Positions 23,753 through 32,046 of a stretch of 63,120 nt of DNA are shown piece by piece. The notes under the pieces are model-generated. The model was not told where the DNA came from. It ran no database searches and saw only the letters and a program-made list of their open reading frames with translations. Position numbers and translations under genes: made by a program. How positions within the stretch are numbered: position 1 is the stretch's first letter; every line of letters begins with the position of its first letter. Origin of the DNA: Eubacteriales bacterium (GTDB lineage Bacteria; Bacillota; Clostridia; Oscillospirales; Butyricicoccaceae). The stretch is from positions 18,453-81,572 of the forward strand of contig JAUNSG010000013.1 of the NCBI GenBank assembly GCA_030539335.1. The letters are read 5' to 3'.

Positions 23753-23870
23753 TTGATGAACTTCCGACGACTTTGCGGTTCTCTGTCGTTCTTTTGAAAA
23801 TTTCTTTACCTTTTTTCTCTTTTATGCTACAGTAGAAATGCTTCATCAAGAAAAGAGGATGTTTCTGTTT

Positions 23871-24650
23871 ATGATTCTCACGACAGTTGTATGTATTCTG
23901 GCCGGCATCGGCGCCGGATTGGGAACCGGCTTTGCAGGCATTTCCGCCGCAACTGTGATCTCCCCCATGCTGATTACCCTGCTCGGCCTGCCCGCCTATC
24001 AGGCCATCGGAGTCGCGTTGGCATCGGATGTACTCGCCTCCGCCGCCTCGGCCTACACCTATGCCAAAAATAAAAACATCGACATCCGGAACGGGCTGGT
24101 GATGCTGGTATCCGTCCTGATTATGACCGCGGTCGGCAGCTTTATCGCCTCTTTCGTCCCCAATACGACGATGGGAAGCTTTTCCACCATCATGACGACC
24201 TTTCTCGGCATCAAATTCCTGCTGCGTCCGGTCATGACCACCAACGAAAAAAATGCCGGAAAGAGCCGGCGGCGCCGCGTCGTGGAATCCCTCATCTGCG
24301 GGATTTACATCGGTTTCATCTGCGGCTTTATCGGCGCCGGAGGCGGATTGATGATGCTGTTTGTCCTGACCTCCGTCCTGAGCTACGAGCTGAAAAATGC
24401 GGTCGGCACCAACGTCTTTGTCATGACCTTCACCGCGTTCACCGGCGCCGTCTCCCATATGATCATCGGCGGCATCCCGCCGCTGTACATCTTAACGGTG
24501 TGTATTATCAGCACGCTGGCAGCCGCTCAGTTTGGCGCTGTCCTGGCAAACCGGGTTGACAACGTACTGCTCAACCGTCTCACCGGCGTCATCCTGACCG
24601 TGATCGGCGTGAGCATGACAGCGATCCGCCTGTACTCCTATCTGATCTAA
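23871..24650 (+). CDS. TauE/SafE (TSUP) family sulfite/organosulfur permease
   Basis: A 259-residue membrane protein with about eight hydrophobic segments and the duplicated TSUP motif: GIGAGLGTGFAGISAA near the N-terminus and GFICGFIGAGGGLMML near residue 150. The family moves sulfite, sulfoacetate, taurine or other small anions. Start chosen: ATG of MILTTV with AGAGG 12 bases upstream; ATG codons at 23838 and 23859 are alternatives. It converges with the sulfation operon 24720-30992, so a role in sulfur-oxyanion traffic is attractive but unproven. Confidence 0.87.
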   Translation: MILTTVVCILAGIGAGLGTGFAGISAATVISPMLITLLGLPAYQAIGVALASDVLASAASAYTYAKNKNIDIRNGLVMLVSVLIMTAVGSFIASFVPNTTMGSFSTIMTTFLGIKFLLRPVMTTNEKNAGKSRRRRVVESLICGIYIGFICGFIGAGGGLMMLFVLTSVLSYELKNAVGTNVFVMTFTAFTGAVSHMIIGGIPPLYILTVCIISTLAAAQFGAVLANRVDNVLLNRLTGVILTVIGVSMTAIRLYSYLI

Positions 24651-24665
24651 CCCCCAAAACAAGCA

Positions 24666-24704
24666 AACACGGCATGAGTAATTTTCCTCATGCCGTGTTT
24701 TTTT
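24666..24704. terminator. Strong terminator between the permease gene and the sulfation operon
   Basis: A 13-bp perfect stem (AACACGGCATGAG, 24666-24678, with 24687-24699) with TTTTTTT on the plus strand. On the minus strand the stem is followed by TTTGCTTGTTTTGG, so it may serve both convergent transcripts. Confidence 0.85.
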
Positions 24705-24719
24705 CCTATTGGAGCCATA

Positions 24720-25745
24720 TCAGTTAAAGCCCACGATCTTATGTGCCACACGGAACCCGGCAACACAGCTCTTCCTTCCCAGTCTTCCCGGGATTGAGGC
24801 CGCACCCGCCAGCGACGCATAGCGCAGACGTCTGCCATAGGCACCGGAATTTTTGATGTGCTTCCACATTTCCTCAATATCACGCTCGGCCTGCTTGGTG
24901 CCATTGATGCGCGCAAAGGCCGCCGCCATCGCCAGCATCATCGTCAGCTCATGGTGCAGATACCGCCCGAGCTTCGGGTTGTCCTTCTTAATTGCCATGA
25001 CATCCGCCGAATCAAAAATGCGGGTGGCAACCAGGATCTGATGCTTGTAGTTTTTCTTCATGCTCTCATCCGATACCGACTGCCCCTCACGCCCGATCAA
25101 GTACTGATACAGGTTCTCATCGAGGTAGCACAGCGTCTTGGTCAGCCGGAGCGGGGCATAGACATACAGGTTATCTTCGAAAAACGTATGCTTCGGCAGC
25201 ACAATGCCGCTGTTGCGCAGAATCTGTGTGCGGTAAATCGCGGAATGCAGGGTCAGATACTGATTGACATTAAAATGCCTGGTGTCCTCCCAGCCGATGA
25301 CCCGTCCTTCCGGGAATGCATTGGCATAGGTGATGACCTGATTCGGACGGCCATCCTGATAGGTATACACATAATTGCAGATCATCAGATCGACACCGCC
25401 GATACGTTCCAGGCTTTCCAGCTTGTCCAGCACGCGCTGGAACGACGCCGTATCCACCCAGTCATCCGAATCAACCACCTTGAAATAGCGTCCGGTGGCA
25501 TGGCGCAAGCCCTGGTTGATTCCCTCACCATGGCCGCCGTTTTCCTGATGCACGACACGCACCCGGTCCGGATACTGCGCCACATAGCGGTCGGCAATCT
25601 CTCCGGTGCGGTCCTTAGACCCATCGTTGATAATGATAATTTCCACGCGGTCGCCGCCCGTCAGCAGAGTTTCCAGGCAGCGATCCATATACGGCTCGGA
25701 ATTATAACACGGAACCGTAACGGTCAATAGTTTTGTTGTCTTCAC
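24720..25745 (-). CDS. Family 2 glycosyltransferase
   Basis: A 341-residue GT-A fold glycosyltransferase. The N-terminal nucleotide-sugar domain shows TVPCYNSEPYMDRCL near residue 10, IIIINDGSKDRT near residue 37 and the metal-binding DSDDW near residue 92; the acidic catalytic region follows. No membrane helix is evident, so it is cytoplasmic or peripheral. Donor and acceptor unknown. Start: GTG of VKTTKLL with AAAGGA upstream; an ATG 21 codons earlier lacks a binding site. It is the last gene of a five-gene operon with a sulfotransferase and PAPS synthesis enzymes, so it likely builds the glycan that is sulfated. Confidence 0.88.
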   Translation of the reverse strand: MKTTKLLTVTVPCYNSEPYMDRCLETLLTGGDRVEIIIINDGSKDRTGEIADRYVAQYPDRVRVVHQENGGHGEGINQGLRHATGRYFKVVDSDDWVDTASFQRVLDKLESLERIGGVDLMICNYVYTYQDGRPNQVITYANAFPEGRVIGWEDTRHFNVNQYLTLHSAIYRTQILRNSGIVLPKHTFFEDNLYVYAPLRLTKTLCYLDENLYQYLIGREGQSVSDESMKKNYKHQILVATRIFDSADVMAIKKDNPKLGRYLHHELTMMLAMAAAFARINGTKQAERDIEEMWKHIKNSGAYGRRLRYASLAGAASIPGRLGRKSCVAGFRVAHKIVGFN

Positions 25746-25788
25746 AATCTTTTCCTTTCCCTTGGGCAGAAGATTCCATATGCCCAAA

Positions 25789-26748
25789 TTATCTAAACCA
25801 AATATCACTCAAATCGCGTCCCATCAGCGCTTCTACCCCGCGCTTCTGACGGCGATAATAAGACTCCAATAGAGCGCGCGTCTCCGGCTTCATCTTGGAA
25901 AAATCCGTCTCCTCCCCGATCCAGCGGCGCTGCAATTTGCCGTGCGCCCGGTCATAGGCGCGATACACAGCCGGAAGGCGGCGGGACAAATCCAAAAATT
26001 CATACAGCATGTAGTGCAGCCCGCCCTCGCTCACGCTGAGCTTGCTCGCCAGCGGCGATGCGGCACGCAGGACGCCCTCATTGCTGCGCAGATTGTACTC
26101 CACGTCGGGATCATCCTCCACGCCAAGAAATTCGTACAACTCCTGGCACACGCGCTTTTGATCGCGGATAAACTCCTCAAACAGGATGAATTTCATATTT
26201 TCCTTTGGGAAAAAGCGCAGATATTCATGAATGCTCTGGCAGTAATTTCCCTGCGAAAAGCAGAGGTATTTCAGCCGTTTTTCCATGATCTCCCCACGCT
26301 GCTTTTCATCGGCCAACACCGAACGCACATACCGGTCAAATCCCTCGGCATGTCCACGGCGCAGGTCGTCATCGGTCACTGCCCAGGGCAGAAAACCGAG
26401 CGCGCCAAAATATTTATAGGCGGAATAACAGCGGTCCACCGGATTGCGCATCATGAAAATCAGCTTGGTATCCCGCGGAAAATCCACACCGATTTTCTCG
26501 GCGCAGTGGGTAAAGGCCAGACCGGCATTGACCTCGCCGCGCAGACGGGTGTCCTCCGGTGGGACATGACCAAAATAGCGCTTTTCGTACCATTCCTTTC
26601 CACCGAGGGCACGCAGGCCCTTGACCCGATAGTACATCGGCTCCTTGACATCCCGCGTCAGGACAATGTCCTTGTGCTGCTTCAGGATGTCATACATCGT
26701 TGTTGTTCCGCATTTTTGAAATCCGATACATAAAAATGACGGTTGCAT
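25789..26748 (-). CDS. PAPS-dependent sulfotransferase
   Basis: A 319-residue enzyme transferring sulfate from 3'-phosphoadenylyl sulfate to a hydroxyl or amine. The 5'-phosphosulfate loop GFQKCGTTTMYDIL is at residues 9-22, with the catalytic-type Lys12. The 3'-phosphate segment LIFMMRNPVDRCYSAY lies near residues 93-108. This resembles carbohydrate sulfotransferases of the heparan N-sulfotransferase/NodH type more than sterol SULTs. Start: ATG of MQPSFLCIG with AGGAG upstream; the upstream 35-codon extension is rejected. It sits between the CHR permease and the glycosyltransferase, downstream of the genes making its donor. Confidence 0.9.
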   Translation of the reverse strand: MQPSFLCIGFQKCGTTTMYDILKQHKDIVLTRDVKEPMYYRVKGLRALGGKEWYEKRYFGHVPPEDTRLRGEVNAGLAFTHCAEKIGVDFPRDTKLIFMMRNPVDRCYSAYKYFGALGFLPWAVTDDDLRRGHAEGFDRYVRSVLADEKQRGEIMEKRLKYLCFSQGNYCQSIHEYLRFFPKENMKFILFEEFIRDQKRVCQELYEFLGVEDDPDVEYNLRSNEGVLRAASPLASKLSVSEGGLHYMLYEFLDLSRRLPAVYRAYDRAHGKLQRRWIGEETDFSKMKPETRALLESYYRRQKRGVEALMGRDLSDIWFR

Positions 26749-26774
26749 TTCCCCGCTCCTTTTCTCTCTTCGGT

Positions 26775-28220
26775 TCAGCCAAACCGGCTGAGCACATTGC
26801 AGCCAATCACGGCGGTGGCCGCTGTGGTCAAAATCAGCGTAATCAGCCGGCAATGCCTGCGATTTCGCAAAAATATCGTCAAAAATAGGATAAACAGGCT
26901 GAGCGCCAGCATCCTCCCGGCATCGATGTGATACATCGCACCGACATCCAGATTCTGCGACAGCATGGAAACGGCGACCGTCAGCAGCAGTCCTCCGATG
27001 ATCGGCCGGATATACCGCTTAATGGCGCGGAAAATATCCAGATTTTCAAACTGCTCATAGACATGGTATACCAGCAGGAAGGTTAGCCCGGATGCTCCGA
27101 CCCCACAGGCGAACCCCGCCAGCGCCATCGCAATTGCCGCCGCACTGCTCACATCCCGTCCTATGCAGAAGCCGACACCGGTCAGCACCTTGCACAGGAT
27201 GGAACCGGGCATGGCGTTGGAGATCGTGACGACCTCTCCGTAAAACTCACTGCGGGTAATCATATCGCTTCCGACAAACAGTCCCTTTGCAATGACCAGA
27301 TAGGCATCCCCGCCGCCAAACGACAACAGGACCGAGCCAAGCGCCTTGCCGATAAACACCAGCGCTCCCGGGCACAGCAGCAGCGCCGGAATGGACAGCA
27401 CAACCACCATACAAATCCAGCAGAATGACTCCTTGAGCACCCTATGTAACGGAAACTGCCGCAGGCGGTTTTCCTCACCGCCAATGCTGGTCAGCAGTCC
27501 GTGTCCACCCAGCACCGTCATAACCAATTGCAGCAGGCGCCGGACAAGCAGGCTGGAAATAATCTTCGCCTTGCCGACACTCAGCAGATACAGTCCCGCA
27601 ATCAGCACCGCAATCAAGGTATTCTTCCGCCGGAATTTCCCGCGGGTGAAAAAGATGATAAAAAAGGTGACTGCCAGAATATCCAAGGTCGAAATGGCAA
27701 AAATCGGGGTGTATTCAATCTGGAAAATCTCATTGATCTCCTTGCCGCTTGTCAGTAAAAATACGCTGCCAATCAACGCCAGCGAAATCCGGTACTCCCT
27801 CCGGCGTCCCGCCTTGGCCGCCAGCGTCTCCGCCGAATACGACACCAGCAGAAAGATAATCAGCACCGCAACGCCGACCGAGGCAAACCGGATCTGCTGC
27901 ACCAGCGAATCCGCCGCGACGGAAAACAGCGCAAGCAGACACAGCGTCAGTACCGCGCCCGGCAGCGCCATCGCCACAGCGCCCGCCAGCATTCCGCGTT
28001 TTCCTGCGATCTTCCGTCCGACACCGGAGGCGAGCTCCACAGGAAGGGCTCCTGGTGTGATATTGGCGACGACAACGTCTTTGTCGAATTCCTCTTTTCC
28101 GAGCAGTTCGCCCGCTTCCACCGTTTCACGCTCGATGACCGGAACAAGTGCATTTCCCCCTCCAAAGCCGATCAGGCCGATTTTCATCATCGTCCCAACC
28201 AGTGTCCGAAGCTGTTTCAT
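26775..28220 (-). CDS. Two-domain CHR (chromate/sulfate) family transporter
   Basis: A 481-residue membrane protein made of two homologous CHR halves. Half one starts IGLIGFGGGNALVPVIERE and has NITPGALPVELASGVG; half two has LLSFGGGDAYLVIAKG and ISNAMPGSILCKVLTG near residue 300. About ten to twelve hydrophobic segments. CHR proteins are known as chromate exporters, and SrpC-like members are linked to sulfate. Embedded between cysNC and a sulfotransferase gene, sulfate import for PAPS synthesis is the more natural role here; this is inference. Start: ATG of MKQLRT with AAGGAG upstream. Confidence 0.88.
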   Translation of the reverse strand: MKQLRTLVGTMMKIGLIGFGGGNALVPVIERETVEAGELLGKEEFDKDVVVANITPGALPVELASGVGRKIAGKRGMLAGAVAMALPGAVLTLCLLALFSVAADSLVQQIRFASVGVAVLIIFLLVSYSAETLAAKAGRRREYRISLALIGSVFLLTSGKEINEIFQIEYTPIFAISTLDILAVTFFIIFFTRGKFRRKNTLIAVLIAGLYLLSVGKAKIISSLLVRRLLQLVMTVLGGHGLLTSIGGEENRLRQFPLHRVLKESFCWICMVVVLSIPALLLCPGALVFIGKALGSVLLSFGGGDAYLVIAKGLFVGSDMITRSEFYGEVVTISNAMPGSILCKVLTGVGFCIGRDVSSAAAIAMALAGFACGVGASGLTFLLVYHVYEQFENLDIFRAIKRYIRPIIGGLLLTVAVSMLSQNLDVGAMYHIDAGRMLALSLFILFLTIFLRNRRHCRLITLILTTAATAVIGCNVLSRFG

Positions 28221-28263
28221 CGCATCGCTCCTTTGCACCACACAATCTCCCGCGCGATCATGG

Positions 28264-30090
28264 TCAGCCAAGCAGATCTTCCACTTTGCTCATCAGCTCA
28301 TCCACGGTCTCCCCAATACCGCGTCCCTCTGTCTGAATCGTGATTTCCGGGTGCTCCGGCACCTCATAGGGACTGGAAATCCCTGTGAAGTTGCCGATCT
28401 TCCCTTCACGCGCCTGCTGATACAAGCCCTTGACGTCGCGCTTTTCGCATTCCTCCAGCGGTGTCGCCACGTAAATCTCAATAAAATCCTCCCCGATAAT
28501 CGCACGCGCGTTGTCGCGGTCCCGGCGGAAGGGAGAGATGAACGAGGTCAGGACAATCAAACCGGCATCGTTCATCAGCTTCGCCACCTCGGCGATGCGG
28601 CGGATGTTCTCCGCACGGTCACGTTCGGCAAAGCCGAGGTTTTTGTTCAGCCCCATACGGATATTATCGCCGTCCAGCAGCATCGTATGCCTGCCCTGTG
28701 CAACCAGACGCTTTTCCAGCTCATTGGCCAGTGTGGACTTGCCGGAGCCGGACAGGCCGGTCAGCCAAAGCGTCCGCGGATGCTGTCCAAGCTGGTTTGC
28801 ACGGATCTCCCGCGTGATGTCCATATCATGCCACACAACGCGATCCTTGTCGCTGATCGCGTGGCTCACGGTGCCGCAGGCCGACGTCATATTGGTCACA
28901 CGGTCAATCAGGATCAATCCGCCCAGCGCACGGCTGTGGGTAAATTCATCCATGACGATCGCTTCGGCCGCTGAAATCGTACACACCGCGATTTCATTCT
29001 TTGTCAGGCTCGCCGCCGGAAGCTGCTCGCCGGTATTGACGTCAATCTTACAATTGATTTTCTGTACGGTAGCCGGAACCATCCGTGTACCGATTTTCAG
29101 GAAATACGCCTTTCCCTCCAGCAGTTCGCTGTCATCCATCCACAGGATCGTCGCCGTCAGCAGATTGCTGACCGGACGCAGGCTGTCCCGTACCAGAACA
29201 CAGCCGCGCGAGACATCGATCTCCCGATCCAGCTCAATTGTGACCGGCTGTCCCTTTTCCGCCAACTCCGCCGCGCGGTCCATGATGCGGATCGATTTGA
29301 CATGGGCGGTCTCCTGGCTCGGCAGTACGGTAATCTCATCTCCCGTACGCACCTCACCCGACTGAATCTGCCCCTGGAATCCGCGGAACAGATAGTCCGG
29401 ACGGCAGACACGCTGCACCGGCATACAGAACGCTTGGTCATCCGCCGCACGATACGGCTCGAGCTGCTCCAGATAAGGCAGCAGCACATCCCCCTCATAC
29501 CACGGGAGATTGTCCGAACGCACATTGATGTTGTCGCCGCGCTTAGCGGAAACCGGAAGGATGCATACGCTGTTGGTCGGGAATTCTCCGATCATCGACT
29601 GAATCTCCCGCCGAATGGATTCAAACGTATCCCGGTCATACCCCACAAGATCCATCTTATTCACGGTGAAGACGAAATCGCGGATGCCCATCAAGGAGCA
29701 GATCCGTGTATGGCGGCGCGTCTGTGGGAGCACGCCCTTGGTGGCATCCAACAGAATGACCGCCGCATCCGCAAATGAGGCGCCAACCGCCATATTGCGG
29801 GTGTATTCCTCATGCCCCGGTGTGTCCGCGACAATGAAGCTGCGGTTGTCCGTCGTAAAATAGCGATACGCCACATCAATGGTGATGCCCTGTTCGCGCT
29901 CCGCCAGCAGGCCATCCAACAGCAGGGAATAGTCCATATCACCGCCGGCACTGCCAACTTTGCTGTCCAACTGGAGCGACTGCTCCTGATCGGCAAACAG
30001 CAGCTTCGCATCATAGAGCATATGGCCAATCAGTGTGGATTTTCCATCGTCCACACTGCCGCATGTGATAAACTTCAACAGGCTCTTCAT
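28264..30090 (-). CDS. cysNC: Bifunctional sulfate adenylyltransferase subunit 1 / adenylylsulfate kinase (CysNC)
   Basis: A 608-residue fusion. Residues 1 to about 430 are the GTPase subunit of ATP sulfurylase, with [20 protein letters not shown] and NKMDLV motifs plus two beta-barrel domains. From about 435 an APS kinase follows, with P loop [15 protein letters not shown], the [12 protein letters not shown] segment and [12 protein letters not shown]. Together with CysD it makes APS and then PAPS in one complex, as in rhizobial NodQ and mycobacterial CysNC. Two bases separate it from cysD. PAPS made here has an obvious consumer three genes on, the sulfotransferase; no PAPS or APS reductase is in the window. 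Confidence 0.95.
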   Translation of the reverse strand: MKSLLKFITCGSVDDGKSTLIGHMLYDAKLLFADQEQSLQLDSKVGSAGGDMDYSLLLDGLLAEREQGITIDVAYRYFTTDNRSFIVADTPGHEEYTRNMAVGASFADAAVILLDATKGVLPQTRRHTRICSLMGIRDFVFTVNKMDLVGYDRDTFESIRREIQSMIGEFPTNSVCILPVSAKRGDNINVRSDNLPWYEGDVLLPYLEQLEPYRAADDQAFCMPVQRVCRPDYLFRGFQGQIQSGEVRTGDEITVLPSQETAHVKSIRIMDRAAELAEKGQPVTIELDREIDVSRGCVLVRDSLRPVSNLLTATILWMDDSELLEGKAYFLKIGTRMVPATVQKINCKIDVNTGEQLPAASLTKNEIAVCTISAAEAIVMDEFTHSRALGGLILIDRVTNMTSACGTVSHAISDKDRVVWHDMDITREIRANQLGQHPRTLWLTGLSGSGKSTLANELEKRLVAQGRHTMLLDGDNIRMGLNKNLGFAERDRAENIRRIAEVAKLMNDAGLIVLTSFISPFRRDRDNARAIIGEDFIEIYVATPLEECEKRDVKGLYQQAREGKIGNFTGISSPYEVPEHPEITIQTEGRGIGETVDELMSKVEDLLG

Positions 30091-30092
30091 GA

Positions 30093-30992
30093 TTAGAAAT
30101 ATCCCTCCCTCTTTCGGCGCTCCATACTTCCCGCCGCCTCATGGTCAATGACACGGCTGGTGCGCTCGGAATAGACCGCGCCGAGGGTTTCCTTGACAAT
30201 CGCTTCCAAGGTGTCCGCGTTGGACTCACAGCCGCCGGTCAGCGGATAGCAGCCCAATGTGCGGAAACGAACCTTTCTCATCTCGGGCGTTTCCCCTGGA
30301 TGCAGACGCATGCGGTCATCGTCCACCAAAATGAGATTGCCGTCGCGCTCAACCACCGGGCGCTCCTTGGCGAAATACAGCGGTACGATATCGATGTTCT
30401 CGCGGAGGATATACTGCCAGATATCGATTTCCGTCCAGTTGGAGAGCGGGAACACACGGATGCTCTCGCCCTTAAAAATCTTCGTGTTGTACAGATTCCA
30501 CATCTCCGGGCGCTGGTTTTTCGGGTCCCACGCCTGCGCCGTATTGCGGAAGGAGAAAATGCGCTCCTTGGCACGCGACTTTTCCTCATCGCGCCGTCCG
30601 CCGCCAAACGCCGCGGTAAAGCCATACTTGTCCAGCGCCTGCTTGAGGGCCTGCGTCTTCATAATATCGGTATAGGCCGCACCGTGGTCAAACGGGTTGA
30701 TTCCCTGCCGGACGCCGTCCTCGTTGGTGTAGACCAGCAGCTCCAGCCCCAGCTCCTTTGCTTTTCGGTCACGAAATTCGGTCATCTCGCGAAATTTCCA
30801 TGTCGTATCAATATGCAGGAACGGAAAGGGCGGTTTCTCCGGATAAAATGCCTTCATCGCCAGATGCAGCATCACCGAGCTGTCCTTGCCGATGGAATAC
30901 AGCATCACCGGACGTTCACACTCCGCCGCTACCTCTCGCATGATATAAATCGCTTCCGCCTCTAATTCATCTAAATGAGACAAATTACTCAT
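30093..30992 (-). CDS. cysD: Sulfate adenylyltransferase subunit 2
   Basis: A 299-residue PP-loop enzyme, the adenylyltransferase subunit of ATP sulfurylase (ATP + sulfate to APS, driven by GTP hydrolysis on CysN). The PP-loop [10 protein letters not shown] is near residue 37, with [14 protein letters not shown] near residue 62, [14 protein letters not shown] near residue 150 and the C-terminal [13 protein letters not shown]. Length matches E. coli CysD (about 300). Start: ATG of MSNLSHL; GAGGAG lies 12 bases upstream, slightly far, and a GTG three codons earlier is an alternative. First gene of the five-gene operon. Confidence 0.95.
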   Translation of the reverse strand: MSNLSHLDELEAEAIYIMREVAAECERPVMLYSIGKDSSVMLHLAMKAFYPEKPPFPFLHIDTTWKFREMTEFRDRKAKELGLELLVYTNEDGVRQGINPFDHGAAYTDIMKTQALKQALDKYGFTAAFGGGRRDEEKSRAKERIFSFRNTAQAWDPKNQRPEMWNLYNTKIFKGESIRVFPLSNWTEIDIWQYILRENIDIVPLYFAKERPVVERDGNLILVDDDRMRLHPGETPEMRKVRFRTLGCYPLTGGCESNADTLEAIVKETLGAVYSERTSRVIDHEAAGSMERRKREGYF

Positions 30993-31068
30993 AGTACACA
31001 CACGCTCCTCATTCCGCACCGCACACCGTCGGACGGATCATCCTTATCCTCATGATAGATACGGAAGA

Positions 31069-31077
31069 ATTATACCA
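31069..31077 (-). promoter_or_regulatory. Extended -10 promoter of the sulfation operon
   Basis: Minus-strand TGGTATAAT (31069-31077); a TTCACA lies 19 bases upstream as a poor -35. The predicted leader is about 70 bases. I see no cysteine-regulator or riboswitch signature. Confidence 0.6.
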
Positions 31078-31181
31078 TCTTTTTCTCTCCATGTGTGAAA
31101 AAATCCGCAAAAAAATCCTTCTTTCTTTTAAATTTTCGCATAATTACCGATTTTTCTACCATTTCTTCATCATAGAAACAT

Positions 31182-31216
31182 AAAAGTGCGGCCTCTCCGA
31201 CAACCGGAAAGGCCGC
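31182..31216 (-). terminator. Terminator after the zinc-dependent phospholipase-like gene
   Basis: GCGGCCTCTCCG and CGGAAAGGCCGC (31188-31216) pair with one mismatch; the minus strand then reads CACTTTTATG. A T-rich run also follows on the plus strand. Confidence 0.6.
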
Positions 31217-31241
31217 TTTCTTCTGTTTTTCCGTTTCTTGC

Positions 31242-31838
31242 CTACGCTGTGCGAGCCTGCGTCATCGGTATCGTCGTTTCGCACATCATCTGCACCAAGG
31301 AGCCGACCAGCAGCGCGAGAATCGCGCAGATCTTCTCCACATCATCCGCAATGCCATGCTTCGCCTGCTGGGTATATGCCGTATGGCGTTTCCGAATTTC
31401 GCCAATCAGCTCCTCTGCGGTTGCCGGCAGAACCCTGTCGGCCCCTTCGGCAAAGCATGCCTCTGAGACATAGCCGCGGATGCACAATGCCGTCCGTTTC
31501 TCGTAGACGTAATGTGCAAACAAACCGTGCTCATAGATCGTGTCGTTATGCGGGAAACTGAAGAAATCCGTAATATAGTGGCAGATTTCTCCCAGCGCCT
31601 CGCTCAACCGGGCGCCGTTTGCCATCTGCATGCGGAACCCTCGCACAAAATCGCGGATTTTTTGCATGACCTCTTCAAACATGAGCGACGGATAATGCCG
31701 CTTGGTGAGGTATTCTCCCTTTAAGTCGGGCTTTAAATTTCCAAAATAAAATGCCTTCCGGTCGAATGTAACCCCTTCTGCCCGCTCCATATAGTCCAGC
31801 AGGCTGCTCGCCACAGTCGTATGGGAAAAGGAATCCAT
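31242..31838 (-). CDS. Zinc-dependent phospholipase C-like protein
   Basis: A 198-residue all-helical protein of the zinc-dependent phospholipase C/S1-P1 nuclease fold family (Pfam Zn_dep_PLPC type). Candidate metal ligands are the early HTTV His, the FGNLKPD Asp, the HY pair of KRHYPS, the CHYITDFFSFPHN segment with two His and Asp, and the later HYVYEK His. It lacks a signal peptide, so it is probably intracellular, unlike the Clostridium alpha-toxin. Function unknown. Start: ATG of MDSFSHTT with AGAGGAG upstream; the 51-residue extension is rejected. Monocistronic. Confidence 0.82.
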   Translation of the reverse strand: MDSFSHTTVASSLLDYMERAEGVTFDRKAFYFGNLKPDLKGEYLTKRHYPSLMFEEVMQKIRDFVRGFRMQMANGARLSEALGEICHYITDFFSFPHNDTIYEHGLFAHYVYEKRTALCIRGYVSEACFAEGADRVLPATAEELIGEIRKRHTAYTQQAKHGIADDVEKICAILALLVGSLVQMMCETTIPMTQARTA

Positions 31839-31950
31839 GGCACCACTCCTCTCTGAGACATCAGGTATTCTCGTCCAAATCGAAAGACCGAACGGCCCAA
31901 ATGAATTGGGATTCCGCTTTCTTTTCGTACATCCAACCTTTGTTACTCTT

Positions 31951-31959
31951 AGTATACCA
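31951..31959 (-). promoter_or_regulatory. Extended -10 promoter of the phospholipase-like gene
   Basis: Minus-strand TGGTATACT; no good -35. The region 31839-32046 otherwise shows nothing. Confidence 0.5.
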
Positions 31960-32046
31960 TAGCCTTTGAAAAATCCATAGGGAATTTTCAAACATTTTTC
32001 TTAGAAAATTTCCGGAAAAATCTCCATATTTTTCTTATTTTTATCT

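Larger units (their letters stand above)
23357..23870. other. 513-base divergent intergenic region between hbd and the TauE/SafE permease
   Basis: No gene is convincing here; the region is AT-rich relative to its neighbours. It holds the hbd promoter (23477-23505), a hairpin in the hbd leader (AAGCAGC 23403-23409 with GCTGCTT 23421-23427) and a probable extended -10 for the permease (TGGTATATT ending at 23752). The part 23530-23740 shows nothing I can interpret. Confidence 0.6.

Noticed and set aside
28264..30090. cysNC as an artefactual fusion of two genes by sequencing error
   Set aside because: The frame is continuous and both domains are complete; CysNC fusions of this length are well known.
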